DNA of 59,770 bases, from assembly GCA_947504195.1 (NCBI GenBank), contig CANNGN010000016.1, positions 1 through 59,770 on the forward strand, written 5' to 3'. This DNA is from an uncultured Vibrio sp. (lineage in GTDB: Bacteria > Pseudomonadota > Gammaproteobacteria > Enterobacterales > Vibrionaceae). Position 1 is the first letter of the stretch. Every line of letters begins with the position of its first letter. A program made the position numbers and the translations under genes. The notes beneath the pieces are model-generated. The model saw only the letters and a program-made list of their open reading frames with translations. It did no database searches and was not told the origin of the DNA. Positions 27,332 through 35,450 of this stretch are shown piece after piece.

Positions 27332-27626
27332 CTTTGTTGTTAAAGAAATACTTGAAGATCAGGGCGTATTAATTCTTATAGCTCCTGAATTTGATTACGA
27401 TAGTTTCCCTGCTATTGGTGAAGAGCTTGTTACCTTGCTTTCAGCTAAAATTATTGAAAAGCAACAAGATGCCGATATTCATACCTGGTTAATTGATTTT
27501 GATGAGCAGCAATTTTTCATTAAAGCAGAACATTATAGTCAGGCACTATGGCTAGAAGCTCTTGATATGCGTTCAAGCCAGCAAGAATTAATTTTTATTT
27601 CCAATCTCATACAACATTTCGCTTAA
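27324..27626 (+). CDS. DUF3630-family protein
   Basis: A 100-residue acidic protein with no signal peptide or membrane segment. The sequence FDYDSFPAIGEELVTLL and the alternating hydrophobic pattern match the small gammaproteobacterial family usually found directly after recQ in Vibrio. Its ATG lies inside the recQ 3' end (8-nt overlap), so the two are co-expressed. The function is unknown; a RecQ-linked role is only guilt by association. Confidence 0.8.
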   Translation: MASFVVKEILEDQGVLILIAPEFDYDSFPAIGEELVTLLSAKIIEKQQDADIHTWLIDFDEQQFFIKAEHYSQALWLEALDMRSSQQELIFISNLIQHFA

Positions 27627-27764
27627 TTCTCTCTAATTTCCTTCTAAAAGCGTCGTTAATTCGGCGTAGCTCTGCTTTGCCTGTTGATAGCTTCATTCTT
27701 CAATGCACCTGTGTTGTTTTTAATTATTTTTTCGCCTTTCATCTTTTTCATTACATCAAATAGT

Positions 27765-27874
27765 AATTAGATCACCATGTTCCAAAAGCTAAAAGAACAT
27801 AATGATCTAATTGCTCTATGATGTTCCAAAAGCTTTAGGAACATAGCAACCCATTAGACTATGATGATCTAATT
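27765..27874. repeat. Nested palindromic repeats (ATGTTC...GAACAT within AATTAGATCA...TGATCTAATT)
   Basis: Two 24-bp elements, each with arms ATGTTC(C) and (G)GAACAT around CAAAAGCT-containing centres, lie at 27777-27800 and 27821-27844, 44 bp apart. The first is enclosed by AATTAGATCA (27765-27774) and TGATCTAATT (27803-27812), making a 48-bp imperfect palindrome. A second TGATCTAATT at 27865-27874 closes the second unit. This could be paired operators or an intergenic mobile repeat. Confidence 0.85.
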
Positions 27875-28079
27875 AGTAAAAAGAAGAGGAAGATCGTAGT
27901 TGGTTTTTAGATGAAGGAGAGTAAAAACAGAGGAGCGGGATGGGGAGTGACTAATTTGTGATTCATTTCGTGGCTTTTTATGAAAACGAGCAGAATAGTG
28001 AAATATTTCAAAATTACAGCCTTTTTCTGTTTGAATTTTAGCCGTTTTTTTGTGATTGCCTTCGCTAATTCCTATGAAA

Positions 28080-28093
28080 TGAAAGCGTTATCA
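28080..28093. promoter_or_regulatory. LacI-family operator upstream of the porin gene
   Basis: TGAAAGCGTTATCA matches the LacI/CcpA-type pattern TGWAANCGNTNWCA at every defined position. It lies about 190 bp before the porin start. Confidence 0.6.
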
Positions 28094-28285
28094 GGTTTGA
28101 GTTATGAGGTTGTTATTGTATTTAACATTATGAATACAAAAGAGGTTTAACTATGTGGTTTATTTATTGCGATTTCATGAGTTTCGATTAACCAGTTTGG
28201 TGTGAACCAAGGAAGGCTTTTCAAATATTTCATTGATTATGATCTCTCCTGAATTAGAACAACCGAAATCTAATAGGGATATAAC

Positions 28286-29506
28286 ATGAAACAATTTAAA
28301 GTCTTACCTCTAACCATAGCAGTGGTTACAACTTTTGCATCAGGTTCATTACTGGCTGCAGATTCTCAAATTGAACAACTGGAACAGCGAATTCAGGAGC
28401 TAGAAACAAAGTCAAAATCGTCAGAACTTATTTTTTCTGGTTACGCTCGATACGGTGCTCATTATTCAACAGGAGATAACCGCTATGTTGAAGTCGGCAG
28501 TACTGGTCGTTCTCTTGGACGTCTTGGTAATGAAGGAAATGGTGGTGAGTACCAGTTCACCAAACCAATCCAAGCCGAAAATGGTGCTAAATGGGATCTC
28601 GTATTAATGATCAATGATTGGAACAATGATCAATGGGGTTCGGCTGGTGGTATCAGTTTGAAAAAAATGTACGCAGGTGTTTCCAATGTGTTCGATAGCC
28701 AACCTGATCTCTATCTTTGGGCCGGTCGTGATTTCCATCAACGCCCACAACAAGGTCTAAACGATTATTTCTATATGTCTCATGATGGCCAAGGTGCGGG
28801 ATTCAAAAACTTATCTTTAGATGGTGTTCAATTGGATATGGGGTTTGTCGGACAACATGATAACGATGACGGAGCTCTAGGCAATGATACTGGCAGATAT
28901 GCAATCACTTCACGTCTTCATGGGCTAGATACAGGCATCGGCAGTCTGAATATTTATGCGAACTACGGTTTTGCATCGGACGAAGCGGGTGACAGTGTGA
29001 AAGATGAAACAGCATTCCAAGTAGCCGCAGTGTTAGGGCTAGGAAGTTCAAACAATTTAGTGATGAAATACGCCGATGGAGCGGATGACTCAGCCTTTGA
29101 TCTTGCTGGTGATAAACAAGTTGTCTATCTAAGTGTTGATGGCAGTCACAGTGCTTCAGACCAATTTGTCATCGACTACTTAGTGTCTTACAAAGATATC
29201 GCGGGTTCTGATGTTGACGAGAAAAGCGAGTTGGCAGGGATCGTTCGTCCACAGTACCAATGGGACGACGTACATTCTACCTGGCTAGAAGCTGGCTATG
29301 CGATGGAAGATTACGATGATGGCAGTGAGAAAGCGGGTTGGAAAGTAACGCTCTCACAAAATGTGTCATTAGGAGGAATGCCTGGAAGTCGTCCTATGTT
29401 GCGTTTTTATACAACACTGGGTGATGTTGAAACAACCACTACAACTGGTGCAAGTACGACAGCAGATACGGTTGTATTAGGTGCCATGTTTGAAGCTTGG
29501 TGGTAA
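28286..29506 (+). CDS. LamB-type maltoporin-like outer-membrane sugar porin
   Basis: A 406-residue outer-membrane beta-barrel. The signal peptide is residues 1-24. It is followed by a short coiled-coil stretch (IEQLEQRIQELETK) seen in LamB-family porins, then aromatic beta-strands and a C-terminal aromatic (EAWW). It would let oligosaccharides cross the outer membrane. It is located just before the LacI regulator and ABC importer for beta-glucosides, so it is likely the entry channel for the same sugar. The sequence diverges from classical maltoporin in length and loops, so maltose is not implied. Confidence 0.88.
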   Translation: MKQFKVLPLTIAVVTTFASGSLLAADSQIEQLEQRIQELETKSKSSELIFSGYARYGAHYSTGDNRYVEVGSTGRSLGRLGNEGNGGEYQFTKPIQAENGAKWDLVLMINDWNNDQWGSAGGISLKKMYAGVSNVFDSQPDLYLWAGRDFHQRPQQGLNDYFYMSHDGQGAGFKNLSLDGVQLDMGFVGQHDNDDGALGNDTGRYAITSRLHGLDTGIGSLNIYANYGFASDEAGDSVKDETAFQVAAVLGLGSSNNLVMKYADGADDSAFDLAGDKQVVYLSVDGSHSASDQFVIDYLVSYKDIAGSDVDEKSELAGIVRPQYQWDDVHSTWLEAGYAMEDYDDGSEKAGWKVTLSQNVSLGGMPGSRPMLRFYTTLGDVETTTTTGASTTADTVVLGAMFEAWW

Positions 29507-29530
29507 TCACTTGATTCACAACGAGCTCTA

Positions 29531-29576
29531 AATCGGACTTCAGACAAATAGTCTATTCAATAAACCGATTCTTTTT
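29531..29576 (+). terminator. Probable porin-gene terminator
   Basis: Outer arms AATCGG/CCGATT enclose an inner AGAC-AAATA-GTCT stem and are followed by CTTTTT. The loop between the stems is long, so efficiency is uncertain. Confidence 0.5.
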
Positions 29577-29687
29577 CATTAGTTAGCCATGTTAAATCCA
29601 CTTTGGGTACCTTGGTGCCCACTTTTTTTCGTAATACGTTTGAAGTTTGGGTTTGAACATGCCTAAAACATGAATGAAAAATAGTCT

Positions 29688-29702
29688 ATGAAACTGTTTC
29701 AT
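29688..29702. promoter_or_regulatory. Palindromic LacI-like operator, distal
   Basis: ATGAAACTGTTTCAT is a perfect 15-bp palindrome around a central T. It resembles a LacI-family site without the central CG and lies about 115-129 bp upstream of the closer operator. Confidence 0.45.
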
Positions 29703-29768
29703 GAGAATTACTGAAACTGACGATGTACTCTCTATTTTAAAAAACAGCCCATTTAACTAATGATCTGA

Positions 29769-29784
29769 TGTGATTTAGGTCACC
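29769..29784. promoter_or_regulatory. CRP-binding site upstream of the LacI-ABC operon
   Basis: TGTGA-TTTAGG-TCACC matches the CRP consensus TGTGA-N6-TCACA at 9 of 10 core positions. It lies 78 bp before the regulator start and suggests catabolite control of the sugar locus. Confidence 0.65.
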
Positions 29785-29816
29785 AATTTAGAGTGTTAAG
29801 TGCGGAATACTCGGTT

Positions 29817-29830
29817 TGTAAACGGTTTCA
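29817..29830. promoter_or_regulatory. LacI-family operator upstream of the regulator gene
   Basis: TGTAAACGGTTTCA matches TGWAANCGNTNWCA at every defined position and lies 31 bp before the regulator start, in the place expected for autorepression. Confidence 0.7.
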
Positions 29831-29861
29831 AATAAGATGAATAGCTTAATTAGGGGTTTTA

Positions 29862-30869
29862 GTGACAACAATTAAACACGTTTCGGCACGAGCGGGCGTT
29901 TCTCAGGCGACAGTATCGCGTGTGATTAATGGTACAACTCGAGTCAGTCACGATAAGAAGTTAAAAGTGGAAAAAGCGATTAAGGAATTGGGGTATCGTC
30001 CGAATTCAATTGCTCAAGCTTTGGCATCGAGTCGGACAGGGAGCGTGGGTATTGTCGTTCCAGAGTTAGGTGGTCCTTTTTTCTCCGGTATCCTTCATTG
30101 TATTGAAGAAAACCTACGCCGTTTTGGGTATCACGCGGTTGTTACCGCAGGATCGAATACTGAGCAAGGTCAAAGAGAGTCAGTGGAGTTCTTATTGGGG
30201 CGTCGAGTTGATGCTTTGATTCTACATACCCAGCACTTAACCGATGATTATTTGATTGAACTGGAAGAGCAAACGGTACCCGTAGTATTGGTGAACCGTT
30301 TTATTCCTGAAATGAATCAGAGCTGTATTGATATAGATAATGAGTTGGGAGCAAAGTTGGCGACTCAATATCTTTTGCAACAAGGACATACTGACATTGC
30401 GTGTATTACAGGGCCCTTGGAAAAGTCAGATGCTAGAGAGCGTTTGCAGGGTTACCGAATTGCACTGGAAGAACATGGGATTTTATATAACGAAGCGTTG
30501 GTGTCTGAAGCCGGGTTTACTGAAGAAACTGGTTTTGTTGCGACGCAGAAACTACTCAAGCGCCAGTGCCAGTTTAGTGCGATTTTTGCGTCTAATGATC
30601 ATATGGCGTTTGGGGCGTGTGAAGTTCTGCGCAGCGAAGGGCTTTCGATCCCCAATGATATTTCATTGGTGGGTTTCGATGATAACCTGTTTGCTCGGTA
30701 CCTTACACCAGCACTAACGACGATTAATTTCCCAATTGAGCAGATGAGCATTGAAGCCGTTCAACTGACATTACAAAAATTAAACAAGAACAAACGAGAT
30801 GTGAATTTCAAACTAAACCCAGCGTTGGTGGTGCGAGATTCAGTTAAAGACTTAACCTGTACCCTATAA
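29862..30869 (+). CDS. LacI-family transcriptional repressor (sugar locus, regulator 1)
   Basis: A 335-residue repressor. The HTH is at 3-22 (IKHVSARAGVSQATVSRVIN), the hinge helix near 48-57 (NSIAQALASS), and the periplasmic-binding-protein-like sugar domain from about 60 on. The start is GTG at 29862 with AGGGG 5 nt upstream. It is the first gene of the ABC transporter cluster: the binding-protein gene begins 20 nt after its stop, so regulator and importer are probably one transcript. The operators described upstream fit autoregulation plus control of the porin. The effector is presumably a beta-glucoside or its phosphorolysis product. Confidence 0.92.
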   Translation: MTTIKHVSARAGVSQATVSRVINGTTRVSHDKKLKVEKAIKELGYRPNSIAQALASSRTGSVGIVVPELGGPFFSGILHCIEENLRRFGYHAVVTAGSNTEQGQRESVEFLLGRRVDALILHTQHLTDDYLIELEEQTVPVVLVNRFIPEMNQSCIDIDNELGAKLATQYLLQQGHTDIACITGPLEKSDARERLQGYRIALEEHGILYNEALVSEAGFTEETGFVATQKLLKRQCQFSAIFASNDHMAFGACEVLRSEGLSIPNDISLVGFDDNLFARYLTPALTTINFPIEQMSIEAVQLTLQKLNKNKRDVNFKLNPALVVRDSVKDLTCTL

Positions 30870-30889
30870 AATAATATTAAGGATAAGAC

Positions 30890-32140
30890 ATGAAATTAAA
30901 GACATTAGCGCTTTCGAGCATGGTGGCATTTGGTTTAGCTTCTACCGCAACAGCGATTGCAGCAGACGCAGACATTCGTTTTGATGGATTTCCGGATTTC
31001 GACAGCAGTTTAAAAGTCATCTTGCCTGATTTCGAAAAAGAAACGGGCATCAAAGTTGATTACTTGATGAACAATCACGGTGATCACCACACTAAACTGA
31101 CAACAAACCTAGCAACAGGCTCTGGTGCTGGCGACGTTATCGTTGTTGATGTAGAAAAAATTGGCCCATTTGTCGCCTCTGGCGGGTTGGTGAATTTATC
31201 AAAACAGTACGGTGCCGATAAATACGCCGATAAGTTTGCGGCCTATGCTTGGACACAAGGTAAAGGCAGTGATGGTGATGTCTACGGGATTCCAGTCGAC
31301 TTAGGTCCTGGTGTTATGTATTACCGTACCGATATTTTTGAGAACGCAGGCATTGATGTAAAAGAAGCGATCAAAGATTGGGATTCTTACATTGCGGCGG
31401 GCGTGAAACTTAAAGAGCAGAATGTTCAACTTATCGCATCTGCTGCGGATGTGGCTCAAGCCATTATTTTTACAACAGTTCCAGAAGGCGAAGGTCTTTA
31501 CTTTGATAACGACGGTAACTCAGTCGTAACTTCAGAGCGTTTTGTTCATGCATTTGAAGTGGCGAAAGAGATTCGTGATAAAGGGCTTGATGGTCGAATT
31601 CTTGCTTGGACGAACGAATGGTATGAAGGGTTCCGCAGCGGCACTTTTGCCACTCAACTTTCCGGTGCTTGGCTACTTGGTCACCTAAATAACTGGATTG
31701 CACCAGATACAGCGGGCAAATGGGGCGCATCTAACTTACCTGACGGAATTTATGGTAGCTGGGGTGGTTCGTTCCTCTCTATTCCAACTCAATCGAAGAA
31801 GCAAGATGAAGCTTGGAAGTTAATTGAATACATGACGACTAAGCGTGATGTTCAACTTAAGCACTTCGAAACTATCTCTGCATTTCCTGCGAACGTAACG
31901 ACTTACGATGACGCTTTATTTGAACAAGAAGTGCCATTCTTAGGCGGTCAGAAAGCTCGTCTTCTTTTTGCTGAAGTAGCGAAAAACATCAAACCAGTGG
32001 CTCCTGCGAAGGGTGATCACGTTGCTAAGTCCATTATTTTGGAAAACGCATTGATGGAAGTGCTTGATGAAGGAAAAGACATTAAAACCGCTCTAGAAGA
32101 GGCCGAAATGTTAATCAAGCGCCGTACACGTAAACTGTAA
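30890..32140 (+). CDS. Sugar ABC transporter substrate-binding protein (CUT1, MalE-like)
   Basis: A 416-residue periplasmic protein. Residues 1-24 are a signal peptide (MVAFGLASTATAIAA). The mature part has the bilobal solute-binding fold (KVILPDFEKETGIKV, then GDVIVVD, YGIPVDLGPGVMYY), with several tryptophans able to stack on sugar rings. It feeds the two permeases that follow. A strong stem-loop without a U-run separates it from the first permease gene, which usually keeps binding-protein mRNA more abundant. The ligand is not known; the context says beta-linked glucose oligomer. Confidence 0.9.
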   Translation: MKLKTLALSSMVAFGLASTATAIAADADIRFDGFPDFDSSLKVILPDFEKETGIKVDYLMNNHGDHHTKLTTNLATGSGAGDVIVVDVEKIGPFVASGGLVNLSKQYGADKYADKFAAYAWTQGKGSDGDVYGIPVDLGPGVMYYRTDIFENAGIDVKEAIKDWDSYIAAGVKLKEQNVQLIASAADVAQAIIFTTVPEGEGLYFDNDGNSVVTSERFVHAFEVAKEIRDKGLDGRILAWTNEWYEGFRSGTFATQLSGAWLLGHLNNWIAPDTAGKWGASNLPDGIYGSWGGSFLSIPTQSKKQDEAWKLIEYMTTKRDVQLKHFETISAFPANVTTYDDALFEQEVPFLGGQKARLLFAEVAKNIKPVAPAKGDHVAKSIILENALMEVLDEGKDIKTALEEAEMLIKRRTRKL

Positions 32141-32161
32141 TAAAGAGTTCGTTTTAAGTTT

Positions 32162-32185
32162 GGGAGGCGCACGAAAGCGTCTCCC
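32162..32185 (+). repeat. Intercistronic mRNA stem-loop
   Basis: GGGAGGCGC and GCGTCTCCC form a 9-bp stem (one G-U) with a 6-nt loop and no following T-run. Its position between binding-protein and permease genes fits a 3'-end-stabilising element. Confidence 0.7.
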
Positions 32186-32204
32186 TAAGTAAGAGGTTGA
32201 TACA

Positions 32205-33194
32205 ATGAATCAGACAACGAACAGTGTCGTGGAAACTTCATCTCGCCAAAGTCTTTTTTCTCGCTTAAATATGAAAGCGTTTACAGCGTATGGCTTTTTG
32301 ATGCCATTCCTCATCATATTTTCTGTTTTCGGGGTATTCCCGTTACTTTTCTCAGTCTATTTGTCGTTTCATGAATGGAACCCAGTTGAAGGGTTAGGGG
32401 CAATGAATTATGTCGGGTTTGAAAACTACGACATTGCGCTTACCGACCCTTGGCTGTGGCGATCACTTAAGAATACGTTGTGGTTGGCCATCACATCGGG
32501 TGTTGCTCAACATCTAATTGCCATTCCAGTGGCGTATATATTAGTGTCGATGAGTGACCGTTTGCGTCATTGGTTAACGTCAGCCTATTTCTTGCCGTTT
32601 ATCACGTCTACGGTTGCTGCATCGCTTATTTTCTTCAATATGTACTCGCCTAATTCAGGCATTATCAACCAAACCTTGATGGCGTTAGCGGACAGTTCTT
32701 TATTGGGGTGGGCATTTGGTTGGGTCAATGATTACCAACCCATTCGTTGGCTTGATGATGCCGCAATGGTTAAACCGTCGATCGCCATTATGGTGTTTTG
32801 GAAATATACCGGTTTCAACATCGTGCTTTATTCAACCGGGTTAATGACGATTCCAAAAGATATCCTTGAAGCCGCTCGCATGGATGGTGCCAATGTATTC
32901 CGACGTTTTTGGAATATTTCCCTTCCTATGATTCGTCCATTTGTCTTTTTTGCCGTCACGATGACGATTATTGGTAACTTGCAGTTATTTGAAGAACCTT
33001 TTGTTCTCACACAAGGTAAGGGTGGAACTGGGCAATCTGGCCTAACGATTTCGATGTATCTCTATAAAGTGGGTTGGGAATGGTTAGAAATGGGGACTGC
33101 TTCAGCAATTTCATGGTTGTTGTTTGCCTTGATTGCTACTTGTACTTCTATTCAGTTTTTCTTCTTCGGTAAAAAAGGGTTAGGGGAGCAATAA
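32205..33194 (+). CDS. Sugar ABC transporter permease 1 (MalF-like)
   Basis: A 329-residue inner-membrane subunit with about six transmembrane helices. The first is at about 32-54, after a cytosolic N-terminus. The EAA coupling motif EAARMDGANVFRRFWNISLP lies near residue 220 and docks with the ATPase. It belongs to the CUT1 oligosaccharide importers. The next permease starts one base after its stop codon, so the two are translated together. Confidence 0.92.
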   Translation: MNQTTNSVVETSSRQSLFSRLNMKAFTAYGFLMPFLIIFSVFGVFPLLFSVYLSFHEWNPVEGLGAMNYVGFENYDIALTDPWLWRSLKNTLWLAITSGVAQHLIAIPVAYILVSMSDRLRHWLTSAYFLPFITSTVAASLIFFNMYSPNSGIINQTLMALADSSLLGWAFGWVNDYQPIRWLDDAAMVKPSIAIMVFWKYTGFNIVLYSTGLMTIPKDILEAARMDGANVFRRFWNISLPMIRPFVFFAVTMTIIGNLQLFEEPFVLTQGKGGTGQSGLTISMYLYKVGWEWLEMGTASAISWLLFALIATCTSIQFFFFGKKGLGEQ

Positions 33195-33195
33195 T

Positions 33196-34092
33196 ATGTC
33201 GACTCATTCTGTAACGTCGAGTGCTTCGTCCATCGTGGCAATAAAGCCAAGCGATCGAGCTATCGAAATTATCGTTAAACTACTAATGGTCTTATTGGCG
33301 GTCATTCTTATCATTTCAGCGATTGTCACCGTGTTTCCATTTGTTTGGTCAGCACTGCTATCAACGCGTGATAGAACTGAAATCTTTGGCTCGGGGATCA
33401 GTTTTGCGATTGGTGACAGCCTTGCGATTAACTATGCAAAATTGCAGGAAATTATGCCATTTTGGCAGGCGATGTTTAATTCCATTTACGTTGCTTTTCT
33501 AGGCACTACGATTTCTCTGTTATTTTGTAGTATGGGTGGGTATGCCTTTGCGGTGTTTAAATTCCGTGGCAAAAACTTCCTATTTGGCATGTTGGTCGGT
33601 TCAATGATGATTCCACCAGTATTGAGCTTAATTCCCTACTTCATGATCGTGAAATTCTTGGGTTTGATGGATAACCATATGGCGGTACTACTGCCGTTTA
33701 CCGCAACCCCTTTTGGTATTTTCTTAATGCGTCAACACGTAGTGGCATCTATTCCCAAAGAGCTCCTAGAAGCTGCGAAATTAGACGGTGCTGGGGAGTT
33801 TAGAACCTATTGGAGTGTGGTATTGCCATTGATGAAACCAGCATTAGCAACCCTTGCTATCGTTCAGTTTGTCTTCTTCTGGAATATGTTTATGCAACCT
33901 TTAGTAGTACTCACCACGCCAGATAATTATGTCATTACTCAAGCACTACGAAGTGTGCAAGGTATTCCAAACACGCCTTGGGGCGCCGTTATGCTAGGTA
34001 CCACGATTTCTATTTTGCCATTGGTCGTAACGTATCTCTTCGCATCAAAACAGATGATCAGTGGTTTAACGTCAGGCGCAGTGAAAGGTTAG
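33196..34092 (+). CDS. Sugar ABC transporter permease 2 (MalG-like)
   Basis: A 298-residue inner-membrane subunit with about six helices. The EAA motif EAAKLDGAGEFRTYWSVVLP is near residue 195. It pairs with permease 1 to form the channel. The gene lies 1 bp after permease 1 and 8 bp before the GH1 glucosidase gene, within one tight operon. Confidence 0.92.
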   Translation: MSTHSVTSSASSIVAIKPSDRAIEIIVKLLMVLLAVILIISAIVTVFPFVWSALLSTRDRTEIFGSGISFAIGDSLAINYAKLQEIMPFWQAMFNSIYVAFLGTTISLLFCSMGGYAFAVFKFRGKNFLFGMLVGSMMIPPVLSLIPYFMIVKFLGLMDNHMAVLLPFTATPFGIFLMRQHVVASIPKELLEAAKLDGAGEFRTYWSVVLPLMKPALATLAIVQFVFFWNMFMQPLVVLTTPDNYVITQALRSVQGIPNTPWGAVMLGTTISILPLVVTYLFASKQMISGLTSGAVKG

Positions 34093-34100
34093 GAAATCCA

Positions 34101-35450
34101 ATGAATCAATATCAACTACCAACAGACTCAAAGCTACGCCGTAAGGAATTTGTCTTCGGTGTCGCGACATCTTCTTATCAGATAGAAGGTGGAACTTCAG
34201 AAGGCGGACGCACCCCTTCTATTTGGGATACATTTTGCAGCACTCCAGGTAAGGTCGATAATGGCGATAGCGGAGAAATAGCCTGCGATCATTATCATCT
34301 TTGGAAACAAGATATTGAGATGATCGAAAACCTCGGTGTTGATGCGTATCGTCTCTCCATCGCATGGTCAAGAATCTTGCCGGAAGATGGGGTGGTTAAC
34401 CCACAAGGGTTAGCATTCTATGAACAAATTATTGATGAATGCCACGCTCGTGGGATGAAAGTGTATGTCACTCTCTACCATTGGGATCTACCACAATATC
34501 TTGAAGATAAAGGTGGTTGGCTTAATCGTGAAACTGCGTATAAGTTTGCTGAATATGCCGATATCGTAAGTCGTCATTTTGGTAACAAAATCGATGTTTA
34601 CACCACATTAAATGAGCCCTTTGTTGCGGCATTTTTGGGGTATCGCTGGGGAGTACATGCTCCGGGGATTATTGGAGAAAAAGAAGGTTTTTTAGCGTCG
34701 CACCATCTGATGTTAGCTCATGGTTTGGCGATGCCTTATTTGAGAGTCAATGCACCTAAATCTCTGCATGGCGTGGTATTTAATGCAACGCCATCTTATC
34801 CAAAGAGCGAAAAAGACATCGATGCGGCCGTGTATTGTGAAGCGGAAAACTACCATTGGTTTGTCGATCCGGTATTGAAAGGTGAATACCCGGCACTCGT
34901 AATGGAACACCAAAAAGCCAATGTGCCTATGATTCTACCTGGTGACCTTGAAGTGATCTCAGCACCTGTTGACTATATTGGCATCAATTATTACACCCGA
35001 AGTGTCGCGTACTATGACTCGGATGGCGACATTAAAACCCCTGTACCTGAAGGTGTCGAAACGACCCATATTGGTTGGGAAATATACCCACAAGGACTAA
35101 CGGATCTTTTGGTTCGATTTAAAGAGCGTTATGACAACCTTCCCCCGCTTTATATAACCGAAAACGGTGCTGCAGGTAATGACCAAGTGCACGACGGTGA
35201 CGTCAATGATAGCCAGCGTGTCCGCTATTTTCAGACTCATTTAGAAGCGGTTGATAACGCGATTAAAGCAGGCGTTCGCGTTGATGGCTATTTCGCTTGG
35301 AGTTTAATGGATAACTTTGAGTGGGCTTTTGGCTACCAGCAACGTTTCGGCATTGTCCATGTCGATTACCAAACACAAAAAAGAACATTGAAACAGAGCG
35401 CTATTGCGTATCGAAATATGTTGCAACAGCGCGCTGAGGAGAACAAGTAA
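34101..35450 (+). CDS. GH1 family beta-glucosidase
   Basis: A 449-residue cytosolic (beta/alpha)8-barrel retaining glucosidase. The acid/base Glu172 is in TLNEP and the nucleophile Glu354 in ITENG; the N-terminal FVFGVATSSYQIEGG signature is at about 17-31. There is no phospho-sugar signature or signal peptide, and the partner is an ABC importer rather than a PTS, so the substrate is an unphosphorylated beta-glucoside. The start is ATG 34101 with AGGAAA upstream; the open frame extends further 5' into the permease gene and is not used. The stop overlaps the ATG of the ATPase gene. Confidence 0.93.
   Translation: MNQYQLPTDSKLRRKEFVFGVATSSYQIEGGTSEGGRTPSIWDTFCSTPGKVDNGDSGEIACDHYHLWKQDIEMIENLGVDAYRLSIAWSRILPEDGVVNPQGLAFYEQIIDECHARGMKVYVTLYHWDLPQYLEDKGGWLNRETAYKFAEYADIVSRHFGNKIDVYTTLNEPFVAAFLGYRWGVHAPGIIGEKEGFLASHHLMLAHGLAMPYLRVNAPKSLHGVVFNATPSYPKSEKDIDAAVYCEAENYHWFVDPVLKGEYPALVMEHQKANVPMILPGDLEVISAPVDYIGINYYTRSVAYYDSDGDIKTPVPEGVETTHIGWEIYPQGLTDLLVRFKERYDNLPPLYITENGAAGNDQVHDGDVNDSQRVRYFQTHLEAVDNAIKAGVRVDGYFAWSLMDNFEWAFGYQQRFGIVHVDYQTQKRTLKQSAIAYRNMLQQRAEENK

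Larger units (their letters stand above)
27627..28285. other. Long intergenic region between recQ operon and porin gene
   Basis: No credible gene. Left part: a set of nested palindromes (27765-27874). Right part: a LacI-type operator (28080-28093) and the porin 5' untranslated region. No terminator for the recQ operon was seen. The region is very AT-rich. Confidence 0.6.

Noticed and set aside
28050..28066. TGTGATTGCCTTCGCT as a CRP site for the porin gene
   Set aside because: Only 7 of 10 core bases match; too weak to list beside the 9/10 site at 29769.
33978..34100. Longer N-terminus for the GH1 glucosidase
   Set aside because: The extension is an out-of-frame reading of the permease gene; ATG 34101 has a ribosome site and fits GH1 length.
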